Program-made: the position numbers and the translations under genes
Source: Olleya namhaensis
Lineage (GTDB): Bacteria > Bacteroidota > Bacteroidia > Flavobacteriales > Flavobacteriaceae
Assembly (NCBI RefSeq): GCF_900114005.1
Contig: NZ_FORM01000008.1
Span: 124,001 to 188,000, forward strand
DNA: 64,000 bases
Reading direction: 5' to 3'
The notes under the pieces: model-generated
Told to the model about the DNA's origin: nothing
The model's database searches: none
The model's input: only the letters and a program-made list of their open reading frames with translations
Part shown: in pieces, positions 18,500 to 27,086 of the stretch
Layout of the letters: each line of letters opens with the position of its first letter
How positions within the stretch are numbered: position 1 is the stretch's first letter

Positions 18500-18955
18500 T
18501 ATTTGGTCGTTACCACTAGGGTTAGGCTTTCAAGGCTCGCGCTCTGCGAGGCGCTCAAACAAACCTTTTCAAACCTTTAGGTTCACGAAATCAATATTTT
18601 AAAATATTAATCTGTGAGTAATCCTCAACGCGGGAGAGCTATATAGTTAATAATTAGCAAAATAATGAGAATCTAAGACAAGTTAAGTATCAAAAATTAA
18701 ACAAAGCTAGCAATAGAAAAAGTCCCTAATCAATTCGCAGAATTGAACGCCAAGGCGAAGAATAAATAAAGAAAAGCTCCGAAAACAGGAGAACATAGTT
18801 CGACGCGGAGTTTTCGTATTGGTTTCAGTTTGTAAAACTGAAAATTCCTTGGCTTGGATGTCTTTTTTTGGTTCGTTTTTTGGACAAGCAAAAAATGAAT
18901 ATAGATAAATTTAAAAAACTGCATTAGTGCAAACAAAAAATAAATTCATTTAAAA
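18500..18955. repeat. Repeat-like insertion between trpB and trpA
   Basis: There is no convincing gene here. The stretch holds a small hairpin (CTCGC at 18536-18540 with GCGAG at 18546-18550), a perfect 16-bp palindrome AATATTTTAAAATATT at 18593-18608, and on the minus strand a CTCCG/CGGAG inverted pair. Near its right end is TTCGTTTTTTG (18873-18883) with near-inverse CAAAAAATGAA (18890-18900). The composition is more GC-rich than the flanks in places. It looks like a dispersed intergenic repeat that entered the operon; identity is not established. Confidence 0.5.
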
Positions 18956-19720
18956 ATGAACAGAATAAATCAAAAACTAAAAGAAGATAAAAAGCTGTTA
19001 AGCATATACTTCTCTGCAGGTTACCCAACACTAAACGATACCGTTTCAATAATTCAAAACCTTGAACAAAACGGAGTTGATATGATTGAAATTGGACTTC
19101 CATTTAGTGATCCTTTAGCAGATGGGCCAACCATACAAGCTAGTTCTACGCAAGCTTTAAAAAACGGAATGACTACAGACACGTTATTCACCCAACTAAA
19201 AGACATTAGAAAAACAGTATCAATACCATTAATAATCATGGGTTATTTTAACCCAATGCTACAATATGGGGTTGAAGCATTTTGCAAAAAATGCCAAGAG
19301 ACCGGTATTGACGGATTAATAATTCCTGATTTACCAGTAGATGTTTACAATGACCAATACAAAGCAACATTTGAAAAGTACGGTTTAATAAATGTCTTTT
19401 TAATTACACCACAGACTAGTGTGGAACGCATCAACTTTATAGACTCTATTTCAAACGGATTTATTTACATGGTAAGTAGCGCTAGCGTAACAGGTGGTAA
19501 TTCTGGTTTTGGAACAACACAAACAGATTACTTTAAGCGTATTGCAGATATGAAGTTAAACAACCCTCAAATTGTAGGTTTCGGTATTTCTGATAACAAA
19601 ACGTTTACTCAAGCAACACAATATGCAAAAGGAGCCATTATTGGAAGTGCATTTATAAAACACTTAACCACTAACGGTAACGCCAAAATAAAAGAATTTA
19701 CGGATACTATATTAAATTAA
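18956..19720 (+). CDS. trpA: Tryptophan synthase alpha chain
   Basis: A 254-residue TIM barrel. IEIGLPFSDPLADGPTIQ contains the conserved catalytic Glu and Asp region, with IIMGYFNPMLQYG, GLIIPDLPVD and GFGISDN following. Cleaves indole-3-glycerol phosphate to indole, which is channelled to TrpB. Last trp gene; a GNAT gene follows after 12 bp. Confidence 0.95.
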   Translation: MNRINQKLKEDKKLLSIYFSAGYPTLNDTVSIIQNLEQNGVDMIEIGLPFSDPLADGPTIQASSTQALKNGMTTDTLFTQLKDIRKTVSIPLIIMGYFNPMLQYGVEAFCKKCQETGIDGLIIPDLPVDVYNDQYKATFEKYGLINVFLITPQTSVERINFIDSISNGFIYMVSSASVTGGNSGFGTTQTDYFKRIADMKLNNPQIVGFGISDNKTFTQATQYAKGAIIGSAFIKHLTTNGNAKIKEFTDTILN

Positions 19721-19732
19721 AAAGTAACACCT

Positions 19733-20194
19733 ATGGCAACGATTACGTTTAGAGAAGCAACATTGGAGGACAAACCAGTGTTATTACAATTTGAACAACA
19801 ACTTATTGCCTACGAGCGTCCTTTTGACAGTATTTTAAAAGCCGATTGTACGTATTATGACCTTGACTTTTTAATACAATCAAAAGACGCTAAATTAATC
19901 GTTGCTACAGTTAACAGTATGCCTATCGCTTCAGGCTATGCCAAAATTGTAAAAGCAAAGCCCTATCACAAAATTACAGAATACACCTATATGGGTTTTA
20001 TGTATGTCGATCCAAAATTTAGAGGTCAAGGTGTAATTCAAAATATAATTGAACACTTAAAACAATGGTCAATTAGTATCGGTATTTTTGAAACTAGATT
20101 AGAAGTATATAGCAATAATACCTCAGCGATTAAAGCCTATGAAAAAAAAGGGTTTAAAAATAGGATGATCGAAATGAAAATGGACCTTAAATAA
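19733..20194 (+). CDS. GNAT-family N-acetyltransferase
   Basis: A 153-residue single GNAT domain. MYVDPKFRGQGVIQNIIEHLKQW is the acetyl-CoA-binding motif A (R/Q-x-x-G-x-G/A), followed by RLEVYSNNTSAIKAYEKKGFKN, the typical motif B. It transfers an acetyl group from acetyl-CoA to an unknown amine. It lies 12 bp after trpA and may be co-transcribed, without evidence for a role in tryptophan synthesis. Confidence 0.88.
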   Translation: MATITFREATLEDKPVLLQFEQQLIAYERPFDSILKADCTYYDLDFLIQSKDAKLIVATVNSMPIASGYAKIVKAKPYHKITEYTYMGFMYVDPKFRGQGVIQNIIEHLKQWSISIGIFETRLEVYSNNTSAIKAYEKKGFKNRMIEMKMDLK

Positions 20195-20299
20195 TCCTTT
20201 AAGAGAGTTTAACAGTTAGTGATATTAGTTTAACTATCCCTTGTGACACAGTAGCATATGTAAATACTATCTTTATTAAGAACCAAAAAATTATAAATT

Positions 20300-20449
20300 A
20301 TGGGAATGATAAAAGATAGAAAGAAATTTAAAACAACGGTTAGACAAACCAATCCAACTAACCCTACAGGAAACACAAAAAGGGAGACTAACGATTTTGA
20401 TATTGATAGTGCGACCATTAAAAAACAGCAAAATAAAACCAATAGCTAA
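20300..20449 (+). CDS. Small hypothetical protein (49 aa)
   Basis: A 49-codon frame beginning MGMIKDRKKFKTTVRQ and ending KQQNKTNS. It has a basic N-terminal half and a hydrophilic, probably disordered remainder (PTNPTGNTKRETNDFDID). It is followed by a good terminator 21 bp later, which supports a real transcript ending here. No family recognised. A 70-codon frame on the other strand covers the same bases but has no such support. Confidence 0.45.
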   Translation: MGMIKDRKKFKTTVRQTNPTNPTGNTKRETNDFDIDSATIKKQQNKTNS

Positions 20450-20469
20450 ACCGATTTAGCTTAGTTATT

Positions 20470-20505
20470 AAATGCCTATTCAGTATATTTGAATAGGCAT
20501 TTTTT
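20470..20505 (+). terminator. Rho-independent terminator
   Basis: Arms AAATGCCTATTC and GAATAGGCATTT around a 9-base loop, followed by Ts. It ends just 2 bp before the start codon of the next gene, so that gene must be transcribed from within or through the hairpin. Confidence 0.85.
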
Positions 20506-20507
20506 AT

Positions 20508-20732
20508 ATGAAACTACTTAACGACTTCCGACTAATTGCATTACTATGTTTAACCTTAGGCCTAGCTCCTTTTTTTCCAGAACCTCATCTTTGGGGTAAA
20601 TTAAAATGGATTGCAGGAGGCGCAACAGGTATGCAACCTAAAGATTGGTTTGATGTGTTACTGCATGGGTTTCCTTGGGTGCTTTTAATTAGAGTAATAA
20701 TTGTAAAATTAACATCAAAAAACAATGCTTAA
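20508..20732 (+). CDS. Small conserved membrane protein
   Basis: A 74-residue protein with two hydrophobic segments (LIALLCLTLGLAPFF, about 8-22; VLLHGFPWVLLIRVIIV, about 50-66) and a conserved-looking middle (WGKLKWIAGGATGMQPKDWFD). Similar short proteins are common in Flavobacteriia but function is unknown. The 3' end overlaps the trmL start by 8 bases, so the two are translationally linked. Confidence 0.75.
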   Translation: MKLLNDFRLIALLCLTLGLAPFFPEPHLWGKLKWIAGGATGMQPKDWFDVLLHGFPWVLLIRVIIVKLTSKNNA

Positions 20733-21177
20733 TATCGTTTTAATAGAACCAGAAATCCCTAACAACACTGGAAACATTGGTAGACTAGCACTAGCTTCTG
20801 GCAGTACGTTACACTTGGTTAAACCCTTTGGATTTGAACTAAGTGACAAACGTTTAAAACGTGCGGGATTAGACTATTGGAAACATTTAAATGTTGTTAT
20901 GTACGACTCAGTAGATGACTTTTTTGAAATAAACAAAGACGCTGATTTTGCGTTCTTTTCTAGTCACGGAACTAAATCCCATTGGGACATCCCGTTTAAA
21001 GACAACCAGTTTTTAGTTTTCGGTAAAGAATCCGCTGGACTTGGAAGCGCTATAATAGAAAAGCATAAAGATTCACTTTATAAAATCCCTTTGTATAGTG
21101 AGCATATAAGAAGTTTAAACCTGGCAAACGCTGTTGGGATTATTGTTTATGAAGGCTTAAGAAAACTACAGCTATAA
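20725..21177 (+). CDS. trmL: tRNA (cytidine(34)-2'-O)-methyltransferase
   Basis: A 150-residue SPOUT methyltransferase. IVLIEPEIPNNTGNIGRLA, GLDYWKHL, LVFGKESAGLG and IPLYSEHIRSLNLANAVGIIVYE are the family motifs, including the knotted SAM site. It methylates the wobble ribose of tRNA-Leu. Length is normal for the family. Confidence 0.95.
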   Translation: MLNIVLIEPEIPNNTGNIGRLALASGSTLHLVKPFGFELSDKRLKRAGLDYWKHLNVVMYDSVDDFFEINKDADFAFFSSHGTKSHWDIPFKDNQFLVFGKESAGLGSAIIEKHKDSLYKIPLYSEHIRSLNLANAVGIIVYEGLRKLQL

Positions 21178-21180
21178 GCT

Positions 21181-22098
21181 ATGGATTCAAGAAAACGAAA
21201 AATAACAAAATCACTTTCAGAATACGCACAAATTGCACTCGGAATTGTATTAGCAAGTATTGGATTAAAAGCCTTTTTACTTCCTAATGGATTCTTAGAT
21301 GGTGGTGTTACCGGAATTGCATTATTAATAAACAGATTAGTACATATCAATATTTCCTTATTACTAGTACTGTTTAGTATTCCGTTTTTAATTATTGGTT
21401 ATTTTACGGTCTCTAAAAGGATTATTCTAAAGTCAGTCATTAGCATTTTAGGACTTGCACTATTTATTCACTTTGAAAATTTTGAAATCATAACAGAAGA
21501 CAAGTTTCTAATCTCCATATTTGGTGGATTATTCTTAGGATCTGGTATTGGAATTGCGATTAGAAATGGGTGTGTTTTAGATGGATCAGAAATTTTGGGT
21601 GTCTTTATAAATGACCGTTTTGGAATAAGTATTGGTAAAGTAATTTTACTATTTAATGTGATCTTATTTACTATTACCGCTTTTGTAATTTCAAAAGAAA
21701 TAGCCATGTACTCTATACTAACTTATATTGTAACTGCTAAAGTTACAGATATGGTTATTGAAGGGTTTGAAGATTTTATAGGGGTGTCCATTGTGTCTAA
21801 AGATTTTGACAAAATAAAAGTCGAAATTATTAAAGAACTTGGTACAGGAATGACCATTTACAAAGGAAAAAGAGGCTTTATTAACCAAGGCGAAACGGAA
21901 GATATAGATATCATACACACTATTATAAACCGTATTGATATAAAAAAAATGTATCGTATTATATCCAATATAGATGAAGATGCCTTTATTGTAGAGTTTG
22001 ACGTAAACAATGTCAAAGGAGGTGTATTAAGACGATATTTAGACAGAAAAAAAGGCGTAAACTCAGCTAAATTCTTATCAGAAACACCAATGCAATAA
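21181..22098 (+). CDS. YitT-family membrane protein (DUF161/DUF2179)
   Basis: A 305-residue protein with about five to six membrane segments in residues 15-180 (LLPNGFLDGGVTGIALLINR is the family signature) and a cytoplasmic C-terminal DUF2179-like domain (GTGMTIYKGKRGFINQGETEDIDIIHTIINRID; cut here at 20). Function unknown for the family. Starts 3 bp after trmL and converges on the next minus-strand genes. Confidence 0.9.
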   Translation: MDSRKRKITKSLSEYAQIALGIVLASIGLKAFLLPNGFLDGGVTGIALLINRLVHINISLLLVLFSIPFLIIGYFTVSKRIILKSVISILGLALFIHFENFEIITEDKFLISIFGGLFLGSGIGIAIRNGCVLDGSEILGVFINDRFGISIGKVILLFNVILFTITAFVISKEIAMYSILTYIVTAKVTDMVIEGFEDFIGVSIVSKDFDKIKVEIIKELGTGMTIYKGKRGFINQGETEDIDIIHTIINRIDIKKMYRIISNIDEDAFIVEFDVNNVKGGVLRRYLDRKKGVNSAKFLSETPMQ

Positions 22099-22100
22099 GC

Positions 22101-22325
22101 TTACTTATTATTCTTTAAATACTTTAAATACATGTTTTCTACCTTAGTTCTAGCCCAAGGTGTACGACGTAAAAATTTTAAACTAGATTTAATTGAAGGG
22201 TTGTCTGTAAAACATTTAATTTTTATAACATGACCCATGTATTCCCAACCATAATGCGATTCTAAATCCGTTATGATCTGTTCTAGTTTTATACCGTGTA
22301 AAGGATTGTTTTTTTGTGTTTCCAC
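22101..22325 (-). CDS. VF530-family DNA-binding protein (DUF2132)
   Basis: A 74-residue protein, [20 protein letters not shown] near the N-terminus and [17 protein letters not shown] at the end, matching the VF530/DUF2132 family. The family is described as small DNA-binding proteins; role unknown. Its start codon overlaps the stop codon of the upstream gene, so the two are cotranslated. Confidence 0.88.
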   Translation of the reverse strand: METQKNNPLHGIKLEQIITDLESHYGWEYMGHVIKIKCFTDNPSIKSSLKFLRRTPWARTKVENMYLKYLKNNK

Positions 22326-22540
22326 TAGATGTTTTCTATTAAGCTTTTAATTTTAACTGCTTTCTCAAAATGATCCAATTTATTAGTTTGTATCCACCAC
22401 GTGGCAGCTTCCATTAACAACTCAGGATCATCATTTTTATTTTTAAAAAAAGCATAAAAAGAGACTCCAACGGAGTCTCCTTTTTGCGCAATTTTCTTAT
22501 TGCAAACTTCTATTATTTTATCTTTTAAAGCAAGTGTCAT
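22325..22540 (-). CDS. DUF6500-like small protein
   Basis: 71 residues starting [20 protein letters not shown], then [32 protein letters not shown] and ending [11 protein letters not shown]. The frame is open further upstream to 22729 but that part overlaps the helicase gene in another frame and has no protein-like character, so the internal ATG at 22540, 8 bp after the helicase stop, is the better start. I recognise this as the DUF6500 type; function unknown. Confidence 0.72.
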   Translation of the reverse strand: MTLALKDKIIEVCNKKIAQKGDSVGVSFYAFFKNKNDDPELLMEAATWWIQTNKLDHFEKAVKIKSLIENI

Positions 22541-22547
22541 AAACAAA

Positions 22548-23849
22548 TTAGCGTCTACTATCGCTATTTCTACTTTTAGATTTAGTTCTATTACGACCTC
22601 CAGAGTTTGAAGACGCGTTACCACCTCTTGACTTACTCTTATCACCTTTTGGCTTACTGCTTTTAGGCTGTTGTCTTCGGTTTTGACCAGGTTTAATTGG
22701 CGCAGTAGATGCATTTGGGTCAGGTTCAAACCCTTCCATAATCTCTACTGGTAATTTCATACCAATTAACTTTTGAATATCTCTTAAAAAAGTCGTTTCG
22801 TCAGCACTTACTAAACTTATCGCTTCCCCATTAGCTCCTGCACGACCAGTACGACCGATACGGTGTACATAATCTTCAGAAATATTAGGAATTTCAAAGT
22901 TAATAACGTGTGGTAATAAAGGTATGTCTAAACCACGTGCAGCAATATCAGTAGCTACTAACACACTAATACTTCCACTTTTAAAACCAGCTAAGGCTTT
23001 AGTACGTGCCCCTTGACTTTTATTACCATGGATTGCAGCAGCTTTAATACCTGCTTTAATCATTTTTTCTACTAACTTATTTGCACCATGCTTAGTTCTG
23101 TTAAAAACTAACACTTGTTTCCAATTACCATCAGTAATTAACTTGATAATTAGATCTGTTTTTTTAGCTTTAGCAACACGATACACTTTTTGTGTAATGG
23201 CATCAACAGTTGTATTTTCTGGAGTAGCTTCTACTTGTACCGGACGATTTAAAATTCCGTTAGCTAATTTTCTAATGTCTTTAGAAAAAGTTGCAGAGAA
23301 CATTAAGTTTTGACGTTTGTCTGGCATTAACTTCATTACACGTTCTATATCGCGTAAAAACCCCATATCTAACATACGGTCAGCTTCATCTAAAACAAAA
23401 ATCTCAACACGTTTTAAAGATAATAAGCCTTGGCTTTCTAAATCTATTAAACGTCCTGGAGTTGCTACCAACACATCAATACCTTGACGAATTGTTGCTG
23501 CTTGAGGTTTTTGATTAACACCTCCAAAAATCACAGCACTACGTAAGTTTAAAAACTCACTATACTCTTTTACATTGGCATATACCTGTGCTGCTAACTC
23601 ACGTGTTGGAGTTAATATTAGCGCACGTATAGGTCTGTACTTTTCTTTCGGGTTTTCCGATAAAATATGTAATAATGGTAATGTAAAACCTGCTGTTTTA
23701 CCTGTTCCAGTTTGCGCCGAAGCCAACACATCGTGTCCCGCTAATACTGGCGGAATGGCTTTTTGTTGAATTGGACTTGGTGTTGTGTATCCTTTTTTAC
23801 TAATTGCTTTTAGTAAGGCTTCAGATAGGCCTAAAGATTGAAATGACAT
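22548..23849 (-). CDS. DEAD-box RNA helicase, RhlE-like
   Basis: A 433-residue helicase. Q motif ([14 protein letters not shown]), Walker [21 protein letters not shown] box ([12 protein letters not shown]), SAT (MFSATF) and the helicase C blocks ([25 protein letters not shown]) are complete. The C-terminal tail (about 375-433) is basic and Ser/Gly/Asn/Lys rich, as in RhlE-type proteins that act on rRNA assembly or mRNA turnover, often in the cold. Confidence 0.93.
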   Translation of the reverse strand: MSFQSLGLSEALLKAISKKGYTTPSPIQQKAIPPVLAGHDVLASAQTGTGKTAGFTLPLLHILSENPKEKYRPIRALILTPTRELAAQVYANVKEYSEFLNLRSAVIFGGVNQKPQAATIRQGIDVLVATPGRLIDLESQGLLSLKRVEIFVLDEADRMLDMGFLRDIERVMKLMPDKRQNLMFSATFSKDIRKLANGILNRPVQVEATPENTTVDAITQKVYRVAKAKKTDLIIKLITDGNWKQVLVFNRTKHGANKLVEKMIKAGIKAAAIHGNKSQGARTKALAGFKSGSISVLVATDIAARGLDIPLLPHVINFEIPNISEDYVHRIGRTGRAGANGEAISLVSADETTFLRDIQKLIGMKLPVEIMEGFEPDPNASTAPIKPGQNRRQQPKSSKPKGDKSKSRGGNASSNSGGRNRTKSKSRNSDSRR

Positions 23850-24164
23850 AAATACTGTTTATCGAGATAATCACTATTTAGTTAGGTTATCTCTTTTAAT
23901 TTGATGCAAAGGTACTGTTAAATTATGGTTTTAATATTTTAATTGGGTTTTGTTTAAGGTTTAGGTATTTCAATTTGTCAGAAAAATACGCTAAATTCGT
24001 GTGAGCTTGAATAAGATTCTATAAACCAACAACATATTCGCAATCCAATATGTTAAACATTTACAACAACACTAATCAATAATAAAGTAATCCCTACTGT
24101 TGTCTTTTATGACACTATTTTTACCATAATGAGGATTGACTTAATATTTTTACTATTAATTAAT
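23850..24164. promoter_or_regulatory. Intergenic region with helicase promoter and leader hairpin
   Basis: On the minus strand TACCTTTG (23907-23914) matches the TAnnTTTG element, giving a leader of about 50 nt for the helicase gene. GAGATAA (23864-23870) and TTATCTC (23887-23893) form a 7-bp stem in that leader. The rest, to 24164, is AT-rich with no gene visible. Confidence 0.5.
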
Positions 24165-24165
24165 T

Positions 24166-24340
24166 TATATTTGAGAAGCGGTTGCTATAAAAAACACGTG
24201 GTTATACGTACTGAAAATAGGACTTATATACTATAGTTTAGCAATACTAAACTTCGGACTAAACCGACTTATATCACGCCATGTTTTCGGGATATCACGA
24301 ACTTTAGTCGGCATAATACTAGTTGTAAGTAATTATGAGA
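24166..24340 (+). repeat. Structured repeat, copy A
   Basis: About 175 bp closely similar to copy B at 27240-27413. It opens with TATATTTG (a -7-like element) and GAGAAGCGGTTGCTATAAAA and closes with TAATACTAGTTGTAAGTAAT. Inside are a GTTTAG/CTAAAC hairpin and a GACTAAA/TTTAGTC arm pair. It directly precedes a Crp/Fnr gene that lacks its usual N-terminus. The GTT near the right end (24322) resembles the right edge of the other elements in this region. Confidence 0.8.
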
Positions 24341-24362
24341 AACATTACGTTAATATTGATAA

Positions 24363-24836
24363 TTGAAAAAAATAAACGTAAATAAAGGAGAAATCTTACA
24401 GCGAAAAGGAGATATAAGCTCTAAAATATATATTGTTGAAAGTGGTTTGTTACGGAGCTATACGATTGATGAAAAAGGGAAAGAACATATTTATTTGTTT
24501 GGTCCTGAAAACTGGTTAGTTGCTGACAATTGTGAATCCAATACACCTTGTCAATTATTTATAGATGCAATTGAAGATACCATTATAAATGTCGCTACAA
24601 AAGAAGAATTATTAAAAGAAGGCCCAGACCTAACTGCCTTGCTAAGGCGTTTAGATACTATGCAAAATAGAATTATAATGCTAATGAGTTCAAATGCAAA
24701 AGAAAGGTATCTTCATTTTATTAAAACTTATCCGAACATAATTCAAAGAGTTCCACTAAAAATGGTGGCCTCTTATTTAGGAATTACACCAGAAGCTTTA
24801 AGTCGAGTTCGAAATGAACTTTCTCAAAAAAAATAA
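24363..24836 (+). CDS. Crp/Fnr-family regulator, N-terminally short
   Basis: 157 residues. KGEILQRKGDISSKIYIVESGLLRSY and KGKEHIYLFGPENWL form the cyclic-nucleotide-binding-like beta roll, and PLKMVASYLGITPEALSRVR is the C-terminal helix-turn-helix. Relatives are usually about 185-195 residues; the first 30 or so are missing. The only start is TTG at 24363, with an in-frame TAA immediately before it, 22 bp after repeat copy A. Either the gene was truncated at that junction or it works in a shorter form. The next gene (DoxX-like) lies 82 bp downstream; regulators of this type are often beside such genes. Confidence 0.8.
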   Translation: MKKINVNKGEILQRKGDISSKIYIVESGLLRSYTIDEKGKEHIYLFGPENWLVADNCESNTPCQLFIDAIEDTIINVATKEELLKEGPDLTALLRRLDTMQNRIIMLMSSNAKERYLHFIKTYPNIIQRVPLKMVASYLGITPEALSRVRNELSQKK

Positions 24837-24918
24837 TCTAATGTCATTTCTTGATTTACATCAATGCATAGCCCTTCTAAAGCTCTGACTTTTGTACTAT
24901 AAATAAAAAGAAGATAAA

Positions 24919-25329
24919 ATGACAAATCAGAAAAACAACAAAGCAATCAATATAATTTTATGGATTGCACAAGGATTATTAGCTGTAATGTTTATAATGG
25001 CAGGTATTATGAAAACGACTCAACCAGTTGAAGCATTAGCAGAATCACTGCCATGGGTAACATCTACACCAGTAGAATTGGTAAGATTTATTGGTATTAG
25101 TGAATTGTTAGGAGGATTAGGCTTATTAATTCCATCTATTTTCCGATTCAAACCTTTTTTAACTGTTTGGGCAGCTTTAGGTCTTGCATTAATAATGGTT
25201 TTAGCAGCAGTATTTCATGCATCACGAGGCGAGTTCCCAAATATAGGAATGAATGTTATTCTAATTGGCATTGCGCTTTTTATTGCCTGGGGAAGAAGTA
25301 AAAAAGCACCTATACTTCCTAAAAGTTAG
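24919..25329 (+). CDS. DoxX-family membrane protein
   Basis: A 136-residue protein with four membrane segments. WIAQGLLAVMFIMAGIMKTT at the N-terminus, then FIGISELLGGLGLLIPSIF, VWAALGLALIMVLAAVFH and IGMNVILIGIALFIAWG. This is the DoxX/DoxX-like pattern. Function unclear; members are linked to oxidative-stress or quinone-related roles in other bacteria. The gene pairs with the upstream Crp/Fnr gene. Confidence 0.85.
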   Translation: MTNQKNNKAINIILWIAQGLLAVMFIMAGIMKTTQPVEALAESLPWVTSTPVELVRFIGISELLGGLGLLIPSIFRFKPFLTVWAALGLALIMVLAAVFHASRGEFPNIGMNVILIGIALFIAWGRSKKAPILPKS

Positions 25330-25354
25330 TGGTAAATTAATAGCGGAATAAAAA

Positions 25355-25488
25355 CGGTACACCACTGTACATAAAAAATAGCAGTTAAGAGCTAAACTTA
25401 TAGTTTGGTTTTTTCTGCTATTTTTGTTTTATATCACAAATTAGTACATATAAATCTGCTACTTTTTATATACAATACCGTTAGCAAA
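25355..25488 (+). repeat. attC-like element R0
   Basis: A long imperfect hairpin: CGGTA (25355) and CTGTACATAAAAAATAGCAG (25365-25384) pair with CTGCTACTTTTTATATACA (25456-25474) and TACCG (25476-25480). The right edge GTTAGCAAA (25480-25488) starts the next unit and is complementary (8 of 9) to TTTGCCAAC at the end of that same unit (26427-26435). Confidence 0.65.
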
Positions 25489-25552
25489 TATAAATAAGGC
25501 TTAGTGTAAAGTATGCCCCTTATCATACATTAAGTACTAATATATATTTTAT

Positions 25553-25678
25553 TTAAAACTTTAACCATAAAGCTACTTGTGATTTTCTACCATCCCCTAG
25601 TATACCTTTGTCAGACCATGTAGTGCTTTGATTAGTAACCCAAGGTATATTATTTGTAACTTCGCTTACCCAAACGCA
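25553..25678 (-). pseudogene. Possible remnant of a protein C-terminus
   Basis: On the minus strand a frame of about 41 codons ends VWVSEVTNNIPWV...GRKSQVALWLKF and TAA at 25553. It has no start and is closed upstream by a stop, but its composition looks protein-like and it ends in an aromatic residue, as outer-membrane barrels do. It could be debris from a captured or deleted gene. The surrounding 25489-25750 shows no other gene. Confidence 0.3.
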
Positions 25679-25750
25679 TTAAAAAGCACTTGATTACTTT
25701 TAAGCGGTGCAGTACAAGTTTGAGATAAATGATAATTTGAAATTTAAATA

Positions 25751-26287
25751 ATGGCAATAATATACTGTACCCAAAAATTTGAAACTGTAGTTGGTAAATC
25801 ACGTATAGTTAAATCGGATAAATCTTCTCCTCTTGGAAACTGGAACGCTAATGTGTTTATGGTTAACAAGAAAAATTGTGTAATACTAATGAATGATGTT
25901 TCTTATTATTCTGTGATTTTAATTGATTTTAAAAAAATTGATTTAATGAATTTCCATGAAGTATTCGCTGAGCGCTTTCTTAAGCAATTGGAAAATGATG
26001 AGATAACGGTTCCATCTGAATTTACAGACAAAATCACGAAAGAGTTACAGCCTATTTTTTTAACTACCAATAATAACAGAAAGGTATTGGGTGCTATACA
26101 GGATGCCACCCTTGATATGAAACTTTATATTACCGAAGACTATAGTGACAATATTGAGTATATTGACGTTGACGAATTGAATTCCAATATTAATGAAAAG
26201 ATTTTAAGCGTTCTTGGTAAAAAGAAACGTGGCTATGGGTATCCTAATGATGCAATGCAGGAATTGTTGAATAAGTTTTGTAAATAG
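25751..26287 (+). CDS. DUF6933-like protein
   Basis: A 178-residue soluble protein. The opening MAIIYCTQKFETVVG, then LGNWNANVFMVNKKNCVILMNDVSYYSVIL and LMNFHEVFAERFLKQL (quoted in parts) resemble the DUF6933 family, in which an N-terminal region with a conserved WNAN and FvN/MND motif is followed by a helical half. No catalytic motif is known to me. It is the gene of the unit bounded by elements R0 and R1; the long 262-bp leader holds only gene debris. Confidence 0.65.
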   Translation: MAIIYCTQKFETVVGKSRIVKSDKSSPLGNWNANVFMVNKKNCVILMNDVSYYSVILIDFKKIDLMNFHEVFAERFLKQLENDEITVPSEFTDKITKELQPIFLTTNNNRKVLGAIQDATLDMKLYITEDYSDNIEYIDVDELNSNINEKILSVLGKKKRGYGYPNDAMQELLNKFCK

Positions 26288-26426
26288 CAGATTGGTATTG
26301 CGTTTTACATCTTGTTTATAAAAAAGTAATAGCGCTCAATGCTATAATTTGGATCCCGCTTGGTTATGTGTTGCTGTAAAGAGCGAAATAATATATAGTC
26401 ATTAAATTTAATTAAAAAATAAAACA

Positions 26427-26569
26427 TTTGCCAACAATGTATAAAACAACTACTCGATTTTGGGCTTAACCAAAGGTAGTTGCTAGTTTATTACGTCTGA
26501 TTTTCCTTCGGAAATTACTCGCATACAAAAACGCCACTAACCATACACAAAACCATTACGTTTTATGTA
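26427..26569 (+). repeat. attC-like element R1
   Basis: Left edge TTTGCCAAC (26427-26435), then AATGTATAA; right side ACTAACCATACACAA and right edge GTTTTATGTA (26560-26569). TGTAT/ATACA pair as the inner stem, and TTTCC (26502-26506) with GGAAA (26510-26514) make the central hairpin. The right edge is complementary, 9 of 10, to TACATAAAAA at the end of the next unit (27080-27089). Confidence 0.75.
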
Positions 26570-26588
26570 TTAACATCAAAATTAAAAA

Positions 26589-27086
26589 TTGAAAAAGAAA
26601 GAGCTCTTTTGGTTTATTGGAACGACAATTCTCGTACTAATATTAAACACGCTAATTTTTGGAATTAACGGATTAAACGCTGACGCCACACTTGATATAA
26701 ATATTCATGATACTTATTTTATAATTCCGAATTATCATTTCATTCTTTTACTAGCAGTTTTAGTGTTTTTTGGTGTTTATTTGGTTAGAACATTACGCAG
26801 CAATTTTAAAAATCTGACTGCAAATCTAATTGTAATGATTGCGACACTACTTCTAATTCTAGTACTAATCGGACTTGATTCAATTTTAGATGCTTTTATC
26901 ACACAAACCACAAGTTGGAGCATTTATCCGCCTTTAAGTGCTGGAGAAGTTGAACAAGATATTAAACCAAAAGAAAATAATTTAGGCATATTATCAAGTG
27001 CTCTTTTCTATACCCTAATAGTCTTACTGATGTTCCTCGCCTTCTGCGGGTTTAAAACTGGCCAGAATCATAAGCCGAATACATAA
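26589..27086 (+). CDS. Membrane protein with cytochrome-oxidase-I-like motif
   Basis: A 165-residue protein, start TTG at 26589 just after element R1. Four hydrophobic segments: FWFIGTTILVLILNTLIF, FILLLAVLVFFGVYLV, LIVMIATLLLILVLIGL and LFYTLIVLLMFLAFCGF. Before the second, IHDTYFIIPNYHFILL recalls the helix of haem-copper oxidase subunit I that reads HDTYYVVAHFHYVL, but one of the metal-site His is replaced. It is far too short for an oxidase. Its TAA stop is inside the complementary end of the unit (27080-27088). Function unknown. Confidence 0.65.
   Translation: MKKKELFWFIGTTILVLILNTLIFGINGLNADATLDINIHDTYFIIPNYHFILLLAVLVFFGVYLVRTLRSNFKNLTANLIVMIATLLLILVLIGLDSILDAFITQTTSWSIYPPLSAGEVEQDIKPKENNLGILSSALFYTLIVLLMFLAFCGFKTGQNHKPNT

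Noticed and set aside
18730-18936. 68-codon frame on the minus strand in the trpB-trpA gap
   Set aside because: It lies wholly within repeat-like DNA, has no promoter or homologue-like motif, and its hydrophobic ends come from the T-rich repeat sequence.
20230-20442. 70-codon minus-strand frame after the GNAT gene
   Set aside because: Antisense to the small plus-strand gene at 20300, which has a terminator in the right place and orientation.
22541-22729. N-terminal extension of the DUF6500-like gene
   Set aside because: It runs through the helicase coding sequence in another frame; the family starts at the internal Met (22540).
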